DNA from: an uncultured bacterium
GTDB lineage: Bacteria > Bacillota > Clostridia > Lachnospirales > Lachnospiraceae
DNA: 64,000 nt
Direction of reading: 5' to 3'
Assembly (NCBI GenBank): GCA_947383005.1
Contig: CANDBT010000013.1
Location: 37,639-101,638, forward strand
Part shown: positions 20,128 through 29,270 of the stretch, in pieces
How positions within the stretch are numbered: the stretch's first letter is position 1
How the letters are laid out: every line of letters starts with the position of its first letter
Program-made: the position numbers and the translations under genes
Notes under the pieces: generated by a model
Told to the model about the DNA's origin: nothing
The model's input: only the letters and a program-made list of their open reading frames with translations
The model's database searches: none

Positions 20128-21318
20128 ATGATATCGGAAAGAGTAAAACCATTGGTAGCGAATAATTCAGTGATTCGCGTAATGTTTGAGGAGGGGAAGA
20201 GGTTGGCTGCTCTTTACGGATCTGAAAATGTTTTTGATTTCAGTCTGGGCAATCCCAATGTGCCGGCGCCGGATGAGGTTAAAGAAGCGATTTTAGATGT
20301 TTTGGAAGAGGAGGATTCGACCTTTGTCCATGGTTATATGAGCAATGCCGGTTATGAAGATGTACGTGAGACGGTGGCATGTTCCTTAAATAAACGGTTC
20401 GGAACGAATTTTTCCGGCAATAATATTTTAATGACCGTAGGTGCTGCCAGTGGATTGAATATAATTTTAAAAACCATTTTAAATCCGGGTGACGAAGTGA
20501 TCGTATTTGCCCCGTTCTTTTTGGAATATGGGAATTATGTACGTAATTATGACGGGGAATTGGTTGTGGTGGCGCCCAATACGGTCGATTTTCAGCCAAA
20601 CCTTGAGGAGTTTGAGCAAAAAATAACCGACCGCACCCGGGCGGTGATCATCAATTCTCCAAACAATCCCACAGGAGTAGTATATTCGGATAAAACGCTG
20701 CGGGCAATCGCACAGATTCTGCAGAGAAAAGAATGTGAGTTTGGGAACGCTATTGTGTTGATTTCCGACGAGCCTTACCGTGAGCTGGCTTATGACGGGG
20801 TGGAGGTTCCCTATGTGACGAAATATTATGCGGATACGGTGGTTTGTTACTCTTACAGTAAATCGTTATCCCTGCCAGGGGAACGGATCGGATATCTGGT
20901 TATCCCTGATGAATTGAAGGATAGCGCACAGGTGATTACGGCAGTGGCTATTGTGAACAGAGTGCTGGGCTGTGTAAATGCGCCATCTTTGATGCAGAGA
21001 GTGATAAAACGATGTATTGAGAGGAATGCATCCGTAGATCTGGCTGCTTATGACCGGAACAGGGAACGCTTGTATCAGGGGCTTAAGGAATGCGGATTTA
21101 CCTGCATAAAACCAGAAGGGGCGTTTTATCTTTTCGTGAAGTCCCCTGTGGAGGATGAGAAAGCTTTTTGCGCCAAAGCGGAAAAGCATAATTTGCTGCT
21201 GGTGCCGGGAAGCTCCTTTGCTTGTCCGGGTTATGTGAGAATTGCTTATTGTGTTTCTTATGAACAGATTGAACGCTCTATGCCGGCATTTCGTGCGTTG
21301 GCTAAGGAATATTTGTAA
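20128..21318 (+). CDS. Pyridoxal-phosphate aminotransferase, class I/II
   Basis: 396 aa from the ATG at 20128 (AAAGGGG upstream; a GTG/ATG 27 bp earlier is not preferred). Fold type I features are clear: the NSPNNPTGVVYS motif with the Asn contacting PLP, SDEPYREL with the Asp binding the pyridine nitrogen, and YSYSKSLSLPGERIGYL with the PLP lysine. It groups with aspartate/aromatic aminotransferases that begin by SLGNPNVPAPDEV. The exact amino acid substrate is uncertain. It is followed 53 bp later by a HisC-type enzyme. Confidence 0.88.
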   Translation: MISERVKPLVANNSVIRVMFEEGKRLAALYGSENVFDFSLGNPNVPAPDEVKEAILDVLEEEDSTFVHGYMSNAGYEDVRETVACSLNKRFGTNFSGNNILMTVGAASGLNIILKTILNPGDEVIVFAPFFLEYGNYVRNYDGELVVVAPNTVDFQPNLEEFEQKITDRTRAVIINSPNNPTGVVYSDKTLRAIAQILQRKECEFGNAIVLISDEPYRELAYDGVEVPYVTKYYADTVVCYSYSKSLSLPGERIGYLVIPDELKDSAQVITAVAIVNRVLGCVNAPSLMQRVIKRCIERNASVDLAAYDRNRERLYQGLKECGFTCIKPEGAFYLFVKSPVEDEKAFCAKAEKHNLLLVPGSSFACPGYVRIAYCVSYEQIERSMPAFRALAKEYL

Positions 21319-21371
21319 CAGTTCAGCGGTTGTATGACTTCGAATACTTGACTTAATAGGGAGGATGCAGG

Positions 21372-22433
21372 ATGAAGCCTTGGGAAAAAAATATAAGAAA
21401 AGTGGTTCCTTATACGCCGGGAGACCAGCCGGCCGGAACAAAATTAATCAAACTGAATACCAATGAAAACCCTTATCCGCCGGCGCCGGGAGTAAAAAAG
21501 GCGATGCAGGAGTTGGATTTTGCCTGCCTTCGGAAATATCCCGATCCGTCGTCATCTTTATTAGTCCGCTGTCTGGCCGAATATTATGGGGTGGAGGATG
21601 AGCAGGTATTTGTCGGTGTCGGGTCAGATGATGTGCTGGCTATGATTTTTTTGACTTTTTTCAACTCCGAAAAGCCGGTTTTATTTCCTGACGTCAGCTA
21701 TTCTTTTTATCCGGTGTGGGCAAAACTGTATGGCATCCCTTATCAGACACCGGCATTGGATGAGGAATTCCGTATTCGCAAGGAAGATTATTATCAGGAG
21801 AACGGCGGGGTGATTTTTCCTAATCCCAATGCGCCGACAGGGCTTTTGCTCTCTTTGGAGGAGATAGAAGATATCCTTAAGCACAATCAGGATGTGGTAG
21901 TCGTTGTGGACGAAGCATATATTGATTTTGGAGGGAAATCAAGCCTGGGTTTGACCCGGCAGTATCAGAATCTGCTGGTAGTACAAACGTTCAGTAAAGC
22001 GCGTTCTATGGCGGGACTGCGGATTGGCTTTGCCATCGGGCATCGGGATTTGATCCGTGCGTTAAATGATGTGAAATATTCGTTTAATTCTTATACCATG
22101 AATATCCCTTCCCTGGTTTTAGGGGCGGAAGCAGTGAAGGACCAGGAATATTTTCAAAAAACGGTTAAGAAAATTATCGACACCAGAGAACGAGCCAAGA
22201 TACGGCTCAGGGAACTGGGATTTTCTTTTCCCGATTCCAAGGCAAATTTTATTTTTGCCAGCCACAGCCGCATCCCGGCTGAAGAGCTGTTTGAAGTATT
22301 GCGCCAAAATCAAATTTATGTCCGCTATTTTAAACAGCCCCGCTTGGAGAATTCCCTGAGGATTACTATAGGGACGGATGAGGAAATGGAAGAATTGTTT
22401 GCTTTTCTGGCTGATTATTTGAAAACGCATTAA
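21372..22433 (+). CDS. hisC: Histidinol-phosphate aminotransferase family protein
   Basis: 353 aa, the normal HisC length, with a good ribosome binding site (GGAGGATG). LNTNENPYPPAPGV is the HisC N-terminal signature, FPNPNAPTG and DEAYIDFGG the cofactor segments, and TFSKARSMAGLRIGFAIG carries the PLP lysine. It should convert imidazole-acetol phosphate to histidinol phosphate with glutamate. No other his genes are nearby, so an orphan HisC acting on other substrates, such as aromatic amino acids, is also possible. Confidence 0.85.
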   Translation: MKPWEKNIRKVVPYTPGDQPAGTKLIKLNTNENPYPPAPGVKKAMQELDFACLRKYPDPSSSLLVRCLAEYYGVEDEQVFVGVGSDDVLAMIFLTFFNSEKPVLFPDVSYSFYPVWAKLYGIPYQTPALDEEFRIRKEDYYQENGGVIFPNPNAPTGLLLSLEEIEDILKHNQDVVVVVDEAYIDFGGKSSLGLTRQYQNLLVVQTFSKARSMAGLRIGFAIGHRDLIRALNDVKYSFNSYTMNIPSLVLGAEAVKDQEYFQKTVKKIIDTRERAKIRLRELGFSFPDSKANFIFASHSRIPAEELFEVLRQNQIYVRYFKQPRLENSLRITIGTDEEMEELFAFLADYLKTH

Positions 22434-22471
22434 TATTTTTCTCTATAGAAGCATCATATGCAGGAGGGTCG

Positions 22472-23602
22472 ATGGAAAGCGTAAAAAATTATATGAGGAT
22501 TCTGTTGAATATCGCTATTCCTTTGACGGGGATAGTTTTGGTCTGTTTAGCCGGGCCTAAGCTTCTGGTCTTTTTTATGCCCTTTGTCATTGGATGGCTG
22601 ATTGCCATGATTGCCAATCCGTTAGTCCGTTTTCTGGAAAAGCGAATGAAAATTGTCCGGAAGCACAGCTCGGCTATGATCATTGTAGCCGTGCTGGCTG
22701 TGGTTATCGGCCTGGGATATTTTCTGATTAGCCGTCTGTTGATTCAGGCTGTCAGTCTGGCCAAGGAATTGCCGGAGTTGTACGAAGCGCTGTCTTTGGA
22801 ACTGGATTCTCTGTTTTTGCGTTTTGACCGTCTGCTTTGGGTGCTGCCGGACAATATCCGCCAGATGTGGAGAGAATTTACCGGCAATGTGGGCCAGATG
22901 CTCAGTTTGCTGGTGCAAAAGATTGCTTCGCCCACGGTCGAAGCCGCGGGGAGCATGGCGAAAGGCATTCCGGCCGTATTGGTAAACGTGGTGGTGACGG
23001 TTTTGTCTTCTTATTTTTTCCTGGCGGAAAGGGAACAGATTTTTGGCTTTTGGGAGAAATATCTGCCGGAGGAGGGGAGGCAGTATGTCCATTTCCTTAA
23101 AGAGGATATAAAAAGGCTGATTGGCGGATATTTCCTGGCCCAATTCAAAATCATGTTTGTTGTGGCAGCGATTTTGCTGGCCGGTTTTCTGGTATTGGGC
23201 ATAAGGTATGCGTTCCTTTTGGCAATATTGATTGCCATGTTGGATTTCCTGCCTTTGTTTGGGACAGGTACAGTGCTGCTTCCCTGGGCTTTTTTAAGAA
23301 TTTTGTCCGGGAAATATATGCAGGCGTTGGGAATGGCTGCTCTTTATGTGCTGACTCAGGTAGTGCGCCAGATGATACAACCCAAAATTGTCGGAGATTC
23401 CATGGGGCTTCCTCCCATGTATACTTTGATTTTTCTTTATCTTGGTTTTAAGCTTCGCGGTATCTCTGGTATGATTGTGGCAGTACCTCTGGGCATTTTG
23501 GCGATAAAATTATATGAATACGGTTTTTTTAATTCCCTTATTGAAAATATCCGCATATTGGTGCATGATATTAATGCGTTCCGTAAGGATAGCCATAGAT
23601 AG
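22472..23602 (+). CDS. ytvI: AI-2E family / sporulation membrane protein YtvI-like
   Basis: 376 aa with the AI-2E topology: paired helices at the N-terminus, a soluble middle part (residues about 90-150, SLELDSLFLRFDRLL) and a cluster of C-terminal helices with DFLPLFGTGTVLLPWA and GLPPMYTLIFLYLGFKLRG. The LLFGTG-like and GDSMGLPP motifs match the YtvI subgroup, which in Bacillus is linked to sporulation. It starts with AGGAGGG upstream. This is one of the hints that the organism forms spores. Transport substrate unknown. Confidence 0.82.
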   Translation: MESVKNYMRILLNIAIPLTGIVLVCLAGPKLLVFFMPFVIGWLIAMIANPLVRFLEKRMKIVRKHSSAMIIVAVLAVVIGLGYFLISRLLIQAVSLAKELPELYEALSLELDSLFLRFDRLLWVLPDNIRQMWREFTGNVGQMLSLLVQKIASPTVEAAGSMAKGIPAVLVNVVVTVLSSYFFLAEREQIFGFWEKYLPEEGRQYVHFLKEDIKRLIGGYFLAQFKIMFVVAAILLAGFLVLGIRYAFLLAILIAMLDFLPLFGTGTVLLPWAFLRILSGKYMQALGMAALYVLTQVVRQMIQPKIVGDSMGLPPMYTLIFLYLGFKLRGISGMIVAVPLGILAIKLYEYGFFNSLIENIRILVHDINAFRKDSHR

Positions 23603-23681
23603 CCGATAAATTTCCCATAAATTTCCCATTAGATGGACTATGAAGAAGGGGATTGGGAAGTATACAAAGGAGTGCGAAAGA

Positions 23682-24317
23682 ATGACAAAAAAGCAACTGG
23701 CTTTGGAGATAATTGAGCGGTTGAAAAAAGAATACCCGGATGCCGGATGTACATTGGATTATGACCAGGCATGGAAATTGCTGGTCAGTGTGCGCCTGGC
23801 GGCACAATGTACGGATGCGCGGGTGAATGTGGTAGTGGAGAAACTTTATCAAAAGTATCCGGATATCGATGCCCTGGCGGAAGCTTCCGTGGAAGATATT
23901 GAACAGATTGTACGGCCTTGCGGCTTGGGACACAGCAAGGCCAGGGATATTCATGCCTGTATGAAGATTTTACGGGACAAGTATGGAGGAAAAGTTCCTG
24001 AAGATTTTGACGAAGTATTGAAGCTGCCGGGGGTAGGTCGGAAAAGCGCTAATTTGATTATGGGGGATGTATTCGGTAAGCCTGCTATAGTGACCGATAC
24101 GCATTGTATTCGTTTGGTCAATCGCATGGGCCTGGTGGATGGCATAAAGGAACCCCAAAAAGTGGAGATGGCATTGTGGAAAATCATCCCGCCAAAGGAG
24201 GGCAGCGATTTCTGCCATCGGCTGGTATATCATGGACGGGATGTATGTACAGCGCGGACAAAGCCTTACTGTGAGCGATGCTGCCTGAAGGATATCTGCA
24301 AGAAGGTAATACAATAA
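23682..24317 (+). CDS. nth: Endonuclease III
   Basis: 211 aa from the ATG after AAAGGAG; an in-frame ATG at 23640 is too far from any site. The helix-hairpin-helix is in LKLPGVGRKSANLIMG, with the catalytic Lys there, and the catalytic Asp in VTDTHCIRLVNRMGL. It removes oxidised pyrimidines and cleaves abasic sites. The [4Fe-4S] cysteines are C-x7-C-x2-C-x5-C, one residue longer in the first gap than the classic C-x6-C-x2-C-x5-C. Confidence 0.95.
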   Translation: MTKKQLALEIIERLKKEYPDAGCTLDYDQAWKLLVSVRLAAQCTDARVNVVVEKLYQKYPDIDALAEASVEDIEQIVRPCGLGHSKARDIHACMKILRDKYGGKVPEDFDEVLKLPGVGRKSANLIMGDVFGKPAIVTDTHCIRLVNRMGLVDGIKEPQKVEMALWKIIPPKEGSDFCHRLVYHGRDVCTARTKPYCERCCLKDICKKVIQ

Positions 24318-24435
24318 AAGTGCAGATTCTTGCCACAGGGATTCTTGCCATATGTCTGCGCAGGGCAGGCCCCGGCGAAAAGTACATTGACGAGCGTTTT
24401 CGGAGAGTACTCATTGACAGAAAATGGAGGAGAAT

Positions 24436-25638
24436 ATGAAATACAGGGTTCCTGTTTATTACGACAAATTTGTGTGCCTTGGAGCAGAGTGCCAGGATAC
24501 CTGCTGTAAGGATTGGCGGATTGCTATTGATGGGAATAGTTATAAAAACTACCGGCAGCAGCCCGGTGAATGGGGGCGCAGGCTTTTCCGGGAGATTGAT
24601 CACAAAAACAGGAGCTTTCGTCTGCATGGGCGGACTTGCGCTTTTTATAACAGGGAAGGCATGTGTGATATTTATAAAGAAATGGGCAGGCAGGGATTGT
24701 GTAGCGGGTGCAGGGATTATCCGCGGCACAGGGAAGATTACGGGGAGATACAGGAGATCATGTTGTCGCTGTCCTGCCCGGAGGCGGCAAGATTAATTTT
24801 GGAAGATGAATTCCAGGGCGCCTGGCGGGAACAATATAGGGAAGGAAAGCCCACAAATGCCGTGGCAGAGAAAGCGTTTTTGCAGGATTTGCAGGAGCTT
24901 CGTCAGGTCATGACTAATCTCATCAAAAACCGTGCGGTCGGCTGGAATCAGCGGATGGCCATGGTGTTGGCACTGGCACATGATTTTCAGTGCCATAACG
25001 AAAGAATCCGAAGATTGGATTATCCGCAGTCCGGTGAGAGGCGAAGGCGGTGGGTGAGGTGGCTTTCAAAACGGTATTTGAGCCGCGATGCGCCAGCCCG
25101 TTTTTGTGAGCAGATGCGTCCATATCAAAATGAGGGCACAAAGCGGATGGTTCGTATGGCGGCCTGGATGCGGCTGACTCAGCAGATGGAGCCGGTTTTG
25201 CCATATTGGCAGCAAAAACAAGACAGGGTCTGCACCAGTTTGTATCATGAACGAAAAACAGCAGAATATCTGGATCTGGAGCGTTCCTTTAGGCAGGAAT
25301 GTATGCAGTGGGAACAGGAATGGGAGAATTTGGCTTTGTATTTTATTCATACATTTCTTTTGGGGGCTGTTTATGACGGAGATGTATATGGAAAAGTTAA
25401 ACATATGATATTTGGATGCCAGGTGATTCGGGAGTGGTGCTTGTTCCGATATGGAAATACCGGTGCAGTTACCCGTGAGGATTTGATTGCTGCTGCTTAT
25501 CGCTATTCCAGGCAAGTGGAAAATTCCGATGCCAATTTGGAATATTTGGAGCGGCAGTTTAAAAATAACCGTTTGTTTCATCTGCATTCTATATTGGAAG
25601 TGTTGGCGGGACAGACAGGTACAGAAGCTGCATGGTAG
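24436..25638 (+). CDS. fliB: Flagellin lysine-N-methylase FliB-like protein
   Basis: 400 aa from ATG 24436, preceded by GGAGGAG. The N-terminal third is cysteine-rich: FVCLGAECQDTCCKDW, then CAFYNREGMCDIY and GLCSGCRDYPR, a pattern shared by FliB and YkgJ-type iron-sulfur proteins. FliB methylates flagellin lysines. The remaining 280 residues are helical and less conserved. No flagellar genes lie in the window, although a chemoreceptor gene does, so the target cannot be confirmed. Some FliB homologues occur in non-motile clostridia, leaving the role open. Confidence 0.78.
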   Translation: MKYRVPVYYDKFVCLGAECQDTCCKDWRIAIDGNSYKNYRQQPGEWGRRLFREIDHKNRSFRLHGRTCAFYNREGMCDIYKEMGRQGLCSGCRDYPRHREDYGEIQEIMLSLSCPEAARLILEDEFQGAWREQYREGKPTNAVAEKAFLQDLQELRQVMTNLIKNRAVGWNQRMAMVLALAHDFQCHNERIRRLDYPQSGERRRRWVRWLSKRYLSRDAPARFCEQMRPYQNEGTKRMVRMAAWMRLTQQMEPVLPYWQQKQDRVCTSLYHERKTAEYLDLERSFRQECMQWEQEWENLALYFIHTFLLGAVYDGDVYGKVKHMIFGCQVIREWCLFRYGNTGAVTREDLIAAAYRYSRQVENSDANLEYLERQFKNNRLFHLHSILEVLAGQTGTEAAW

Positions 25639-25744
25639 CTCCACAACAGACAAAACACGGCTGCCGATAAATTTTCAATAATGTACTCTCGGAGTCTCTC
25701 TGTGCCTGATTTTGTGAGATGATTTTTTGTCAGATGTGCATAAA

Positions 25745-25790
25745 TTTATGAGGCGTACGTGGAACGTACGTTGATTAAATTTATGCGCAT
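25745..25790. other. Small hairpin in the fliB-REC gap
   Basis: CGTACGT/ACGTACG forms a 7-bp stem with a GGA loop near 25754-25771, flanked by AAATTTATG and its partial inverted copy. Nothing else was identified between 25639 and 25862. Confidence 0.4.
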
Positions 25791-25862
25791 ATGACGGAAA
25801 ATCAGCCACAAAGGCAGGTGCAGGAGAGATTCCGAGAGTACATCAATAAGAAAAAGGTGGGT

Positions 25863-26261
25863 ATGAACATGAAACTCAGGGTTGTGGCGGTGGACAATGC
25901 GCCGGAACTGCTGGAAAAAATTTCGGGGATTTTTCGACAAAGAGAAGATGTGGAATTATTGGGCTGTTTTGAGGAAGCCGTAGCCGTGGTGGATTTTGTG
26001 AAATCACATCCAACCGACATGGTATTTACGGATGTCGTTATGCCGGATATCAGCGGTATCAGCCTGGCATCGGAGCTGCATAAGCTTTCGTCGCCGCCGG
26101 CAGTGGTTTTGATGTCCAGCATACCTGGATTTTCTTTGGAGGCGTGGAAAATCCAGGCGTTTGCTTTTATTGAAAAGCCTTATACGAGAAGGGATATTGT
26201 ACAAGTTTTGAATCGTTTTAGGGATGGATGGGGAAAAGTTGAGGGTAATAATGATGGATGA
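25863..26261 (+). CDS. Stand-alone receiver-domain (CheY-like) protein
   Basis: 132 aa. A single REC domain fills the protein: AVDN near the N-terminus for the acidic pocket, FTDVVMPDISG with the phospho-acceptor Asp, MSS for the conserved Ser/Thr and FIEKPY for the conserved Lys. There is no output domain. The start is ATG 25863 or ATG 25869 after AAGGTGG; an earlier in-frame ATG at 25791 would add a 24-residue basic leader. It could be a CheY-like signalling protein; no histidine kinase is nearby. Confidence 0.8.
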   Translation: MNMKLRVVAVDNAPELLEKISGIFRQREDVELLGCFEEAVAVVDFVKSHPTDMVFTDVVMPDISGISLASELHKLSSPPAVVLMSSIPGFSLEAWKIQAFAFIEKPYTRRDIVQVLNRFRDGWGKVEGNNDG

Positions 26262-26280
26262 GCAAATTTGGGGTGTTTTA

Positions 26281-26312
26281 GGATTGTGTGAGCGCGATGC
26301 GCGGAACAATCC
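26281..26312 (+). repeat. Conserved GNGA/GGA-loop hairpin, copy 2 of 3
   Basis: GGATTGT pairs with ACAATCC and GCGC with GCGC, with GTGA and GGA facing each other in the internal loop and a GAT terminal loop. It is 67 bp before the flavodiiron protein start. A second hairpin, GGGGTCAAAAG/CTTTTGACCCC, follows at 26323-26346. Confidence 0.6.
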
Positions 26313-26378
26313 GTGTATCATAGGGGTCAAAAGACCTTTTGACCCCAACATCATGATAAAGAAGAAGGAGAAAAAGAT

Positions 26379-27566
26379 ATGTGCGATATTTATATTTCCG
26401 ATTCCGTTCTCTATGTTGGCGTTGATGATAAAACGCTTGATTTGTTTGAGAGCCAGTATCCGGTTCCCAATGGGGTTAGCTACAATTCATATGTGATTTT
26501 AGATGATAAAATAGCTGTTTTGGATACAGTAGATGCCCGCGCGTCGGAGCAATGGTTTGATAATATAGACCGGATATTGGCCGGGCGTTCGGTAGATTAT
26601 CTGGTGGTTTCCCATTTGGAACCGGATCACGGGGCAAATATTGGGAATTTTATTTTACGGCATCCGGAAACAAGGATTGTGGGTAATGCAAAGACTTTTG
26701 GCATGATCAGTCAGTTTTTTGATTTGAACCTGGATGGCCGGAAAGTTGTGGTAAAGGAAGGAGATACACTGGATCTGGGCCATCATACCCTGCAGTTTTT
26801 TATGGCTCCTATGGTTCATTGGCCGGAGGTCATGGTCACTTATGAGCAGGCTGAAAAAATCCTTTTTTCTGCCGATGGATTTGGAAAATTCGGGGCTTTG
26901 GACACCGAGGAGGATTGGGCAGAGGAAGCTGCCCGCTATTATCTGAATATTGTAGGGAAATATGGTGTCCAGGTGCAAGCGTTGCTGAAAAAAGCCTCAT
27001 CATTGAATATATCTGTGATATGCCCGCTGCATGGGCCGATTTTAAAAGAAAATTTAGGTTACTATTTGAATAAGTATCAGGTATGGAGTTCTTATCAGCC
27101 GGAAAAGCATGGGGTTCTGGTGGCTTATGCTTCCATTCATGGAAATACCGCTCATAGCGCACGGCAGATGGCGGAGCTTCTGCGGGAAAAAGGAGAACAG
27201 GTGGAAGTAATCGACTTATCCCGGACGGATATGTCTTTGGCCGTTAGAAAAGCCTTCTATTATGATCGGATGGTTTTGGCGGCGGCTACTTATGACGGAG
27301 GGGTGTTTCCCAGCATGGAGGAATTTCTTCTTCATATAAAAGCGAAAAATTATCAGAAACGTACAATAGGCATGATGGAAAACGGCACTTGGGCGCCAAT
27401 GGCGGCCAAGGTTATGAGGAGCTATCTGGACGATATGAAGAATATCACTGTTTTAGATCCGGTAGTGACAATAAAATCAACGCTAAAGCCTGAAAACATA
27501 AAGGCAATGGAGGACTTGGCCGGGTTATTGTCCGGTTACTGTTCACAGGTATCCTGTGAACAGTAA
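26379..27566 (+). CDS. Flavodiiron protein (FprA-type)
   Basis: 395 aa, AAGGAG upstream. The metallo-beta-lactamase domain carries the diiron ligands His79-x-Glu81-x-Asp83-His84 (SHLEPDHGAN), a further His in APMVHWPE, an Asp in FSADGFG and a His in CPLHGP. From about residue 248 a flavodoxin domain begins with AYASIHGNTAHSA. The protein reduces oxygen or nitric oxide to water or nitrous oxide with electrons from rubredoxin or F420-type carriers. There is no rubredoxin domain fused or adjacent. It fits oxygen defence in a strict anaerobe. Confidence 0.93.
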   Translation: MCDIYISDSVLYVGVDDKTLDLFESQYPVPNGVSYNSYVILDDKIAVLDTVDARASEQWFDNIDRILAGRSVDYLVVSHLEPDHGANIGNFILRHPETRIVGNAKTFGMISQFFDLNLDGRKVVVKEGDTLDLGHHTLQFFMAPMVHWPEVMVTYEQAEKILFSADGFGKFGALDTEEDWAEEAARYYLNIVGKYGVQVQALLKKASSLNISVICPLHGPILKENLGYYLNKYQVWSSYQPEKHGVLVAYASIHGNTAHSARQMAELLREKGEQVEVIDLSRTDMSLAVRKAFYYDRMVLAAATYDGGVFPSMEEFLLHIKAKNYQKRTIGMMENGTWAPMAAKVMRSYLDDMKNITVLDPVVTIKSTLKPENIKAMEDLAGLLSGYCSQVSCEQ

Positions 27567-27681
27567 CCGCATATGCCCATATTAAATTGCCTTCGGCAAT
27601 GGGGCATATGCTTTGCTCCCATAATGATGTCTGCCCATGGTGTGAATAGTAACATTGTCCGAACGGTGACGAATATCCGCA

Positions 27682-27710
27682 TTTACACCAGCCTTGATTT
27701 GTGATAAAAT
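27682..27710 (+). promoter_or_regulatory. darA promoter
   Basis: TTTACA at 27682-27687, 17-bp spacer, TAAAAT at 27705-27710, about 33 bp before the start codon. Confidence 0.65.
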
Positions 27711-27742
27711 AAAAGCAGATTTTCACGGATGGAGGTATGGCT

Positions 27743-28078
27743 ATGAAGATAATTTATGCTATTGTAAGTTCAGATGACGGCAACCGTGTGACTGACGTAC
27801 TTAACGAGCATCATTATGGGGTGACAAAACTGGCTACTACGGGCGGATTCTTAAAAAAAGGAAACGCTACCCTGATGATTGGTACGGATGAGGAGCGGGT
27901 GGATGAAGCAATCACGTTGATTCGTGAGACGTGTGGGAAGCGGCAGAAGATTACTTGTGATATACCTTCACCAAATATCGGTTCAATTTCCGCAGGATAT
28001 GTGATGATGCCGGTTATTGTGGAATTGGGCGGCGCTACAATTTTTGTAACTGACGTGGAAAGATACGAGAAATTTTAG
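27743..28078 (+). CDS. darA: Cyclic di-AMP receptor DarA (PII-like)
   Basis: 111 aa. The ATG at 27743 is 8 bp after GGAGG and gives the usual MKIIYAIVSSDDG start; the ATG six bases earlier is too close to the site. TTGGFLKKGNATLMIG is the conserved loop of the DUF970/DarA/PstA family, and GGATIFVTDVERYEKF the C-terminal signature. These PII-like trimers bind c-di-AMP at subunit interfaces. It is single-gene, flanked by its own promoter and terminator, and complements the cdaA-cdaR synthesis genes at 14-16 kb. Confidence 0.93.
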   Translation: MKIIYAIVSSDDGNRVTDVLNEHHYGVTKLATTGGFLKKGNATLMIGTDEERVDEAITLIRETCGKRQKITCDIPSPNIGSISAGYVMMPVIVELGGATIFVTDVERYEKF

Positions 28079-28100
28079 GGACTTGATGATAAAGGGAAAG

Positions 28101-28143
28101 GGACGTTTTTTCAGCAGGCCGTAGGCTGTCAGAAAAAACGTCC
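28101..28143 (+). terminator. Terminator after darA
   Basis: GGACGTTTTTTC (28101-28112) pairs with GAAAAAACGTCC (28132-28143), a 12-bp perfect stem with further pairing in the loop. Confidence 0.75.
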
Positions 28144-28229
28144 TATTTAGTGGAATGAAAAAACAGTATTAAATTATCGGGAAACATGTTATAATTTTTG
28201 TGTCGGCTATTTGCGAGGGAGGTGAGAAA

Positions 28230-29237
28230 ATGACGATCAGAGAAGAACAGGAAGCCTGGGAGGCGCAGTATTTGAGCCAATATGCGTCTCTTAGCAGAAA
28301 TTCGGCAGGCAGGGACCGGACAGAAATCCCCTGTGATATCCGTACCGAATATCAGCGGGACAGGGACAGGATTCTGCATAGCAAGGCATTTCGCCGCTTG
28401 AAACATAAAACCCAGGTTTTTCTTGCGCCGGAAGGTGATCATTATCGAACTCGTTTGACTCATACCCTGGAAGTGGCTCAGATTGCCCGGACGATTGGAC
28501 GGGCTTTGCGGATGAATGAAGACTTGATTGAAGCGATTGCCCTTGGCCATGATTTGGGCCATACGCCGTTTGGCCATTCCGGTGAAAGTATATTGGATAA
28601 GCTTTGCCCGGAGGGGTTTGCCCATTATCGGCAAAGCGTACGGGTGGTGGAGGTTTTGGAGAAAAACGGCCGGGGCCTCAATTTGACCCGGGAGGTGCGG
28701 GACGGAATCCTCAACCACAGGACCAGCGGCCATCCTTCCACTCTCGAAGGATGGATCGTGCGTTTTTCCGATAAGATTGCTTATATCAATCATGACATTG
28801 ATGATGCTATCCGGGGAAAGATTTTTAAGGAAACGGATATTCCCAAGGTATATACGACAGTGCTGGGGCATAGCGTGCGGCAGCGGCTGAATACAATGAT
28901 TCATGATATCATCAATAGCAGCATTGGCCAGCCACGTATCGTCATGTCTCCCGGAATGGAGGAAACCATGCAGGGATTACGGGCATGGCTGTTTGAACAT
29001 ATGTATCTTAACGAGCGGCCCAAGGCCGAGGAAGGTAAGGCCCAGCAGTTGATTACATCCTTGTATCAGTATTATTTGGAGCATGAAGACCATTTGCCGG
29101 AGGAATACCGGAAACTGATTGAACGGCGGGGGGAAAAGAAGGAACGGGTGGTCTGTGACTATATTGCCGGCATGAGCGACAGCTATGCCATTTATCAATT
29201 TGAAGAACTGTTTGTGCCGAAGTCCTGGAAAGGCTAA
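28230..29237 (+). CDS. dgt: Deoxyguanosinetriphosphate triphosphohydrolase-like protein
   Basis: 335 aa from ATG 28230 after GGAGGTGAG. HD-domain ligands are visible: His in TRLTHTLEVAQ, His-Asp in IALGHDLGHTPFGHSGE and the distal Asp in YINHDIDDAI. SKAFRRLKHKTQVF is the family signature. It hydrolyses dNTPs to nucleoside plus triphosphate. It lies directly upstream of dnaG and rpoD, the usual clostridial macromolecular-synthesis order. A TATAAT at 28190-28195 is a likely -10 box for the cluster. Confidence 0.92.
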   Translation: MTIREEQEAWEAQYLSQYASLSRNSAGRDRTEIPCDIRTEYQRDRDRILHSKAFRRLKHKTQVFLAPEGDHYRTRLTHTLEVAQIARTIGRALRMNEDLIEAIALGHDLGHTPFGHSGESILDKLCPEGFAHYRQSVRVVEVLEKNGRGLNLTREVRDGILNHRTSGHPSTLEGWIVRFSDKIAYINHDIDDAIRGKIFKETDIPKVYTTVLGHSVRQRLNTMIHDIINSSIGQPRIVMSPGMEETMQGLRAWLFEHMYLNERPKAEEGKAQQLITSLYQYYLEHEDHLPEEYRKLIERRGEKKERVVCDYIAGMSDSYAIYQFEELFVPKSWKG

Positions 29238-29270
29238 TCGGGCATAGGAAAATGAGGAGGGAGGAAGCGC

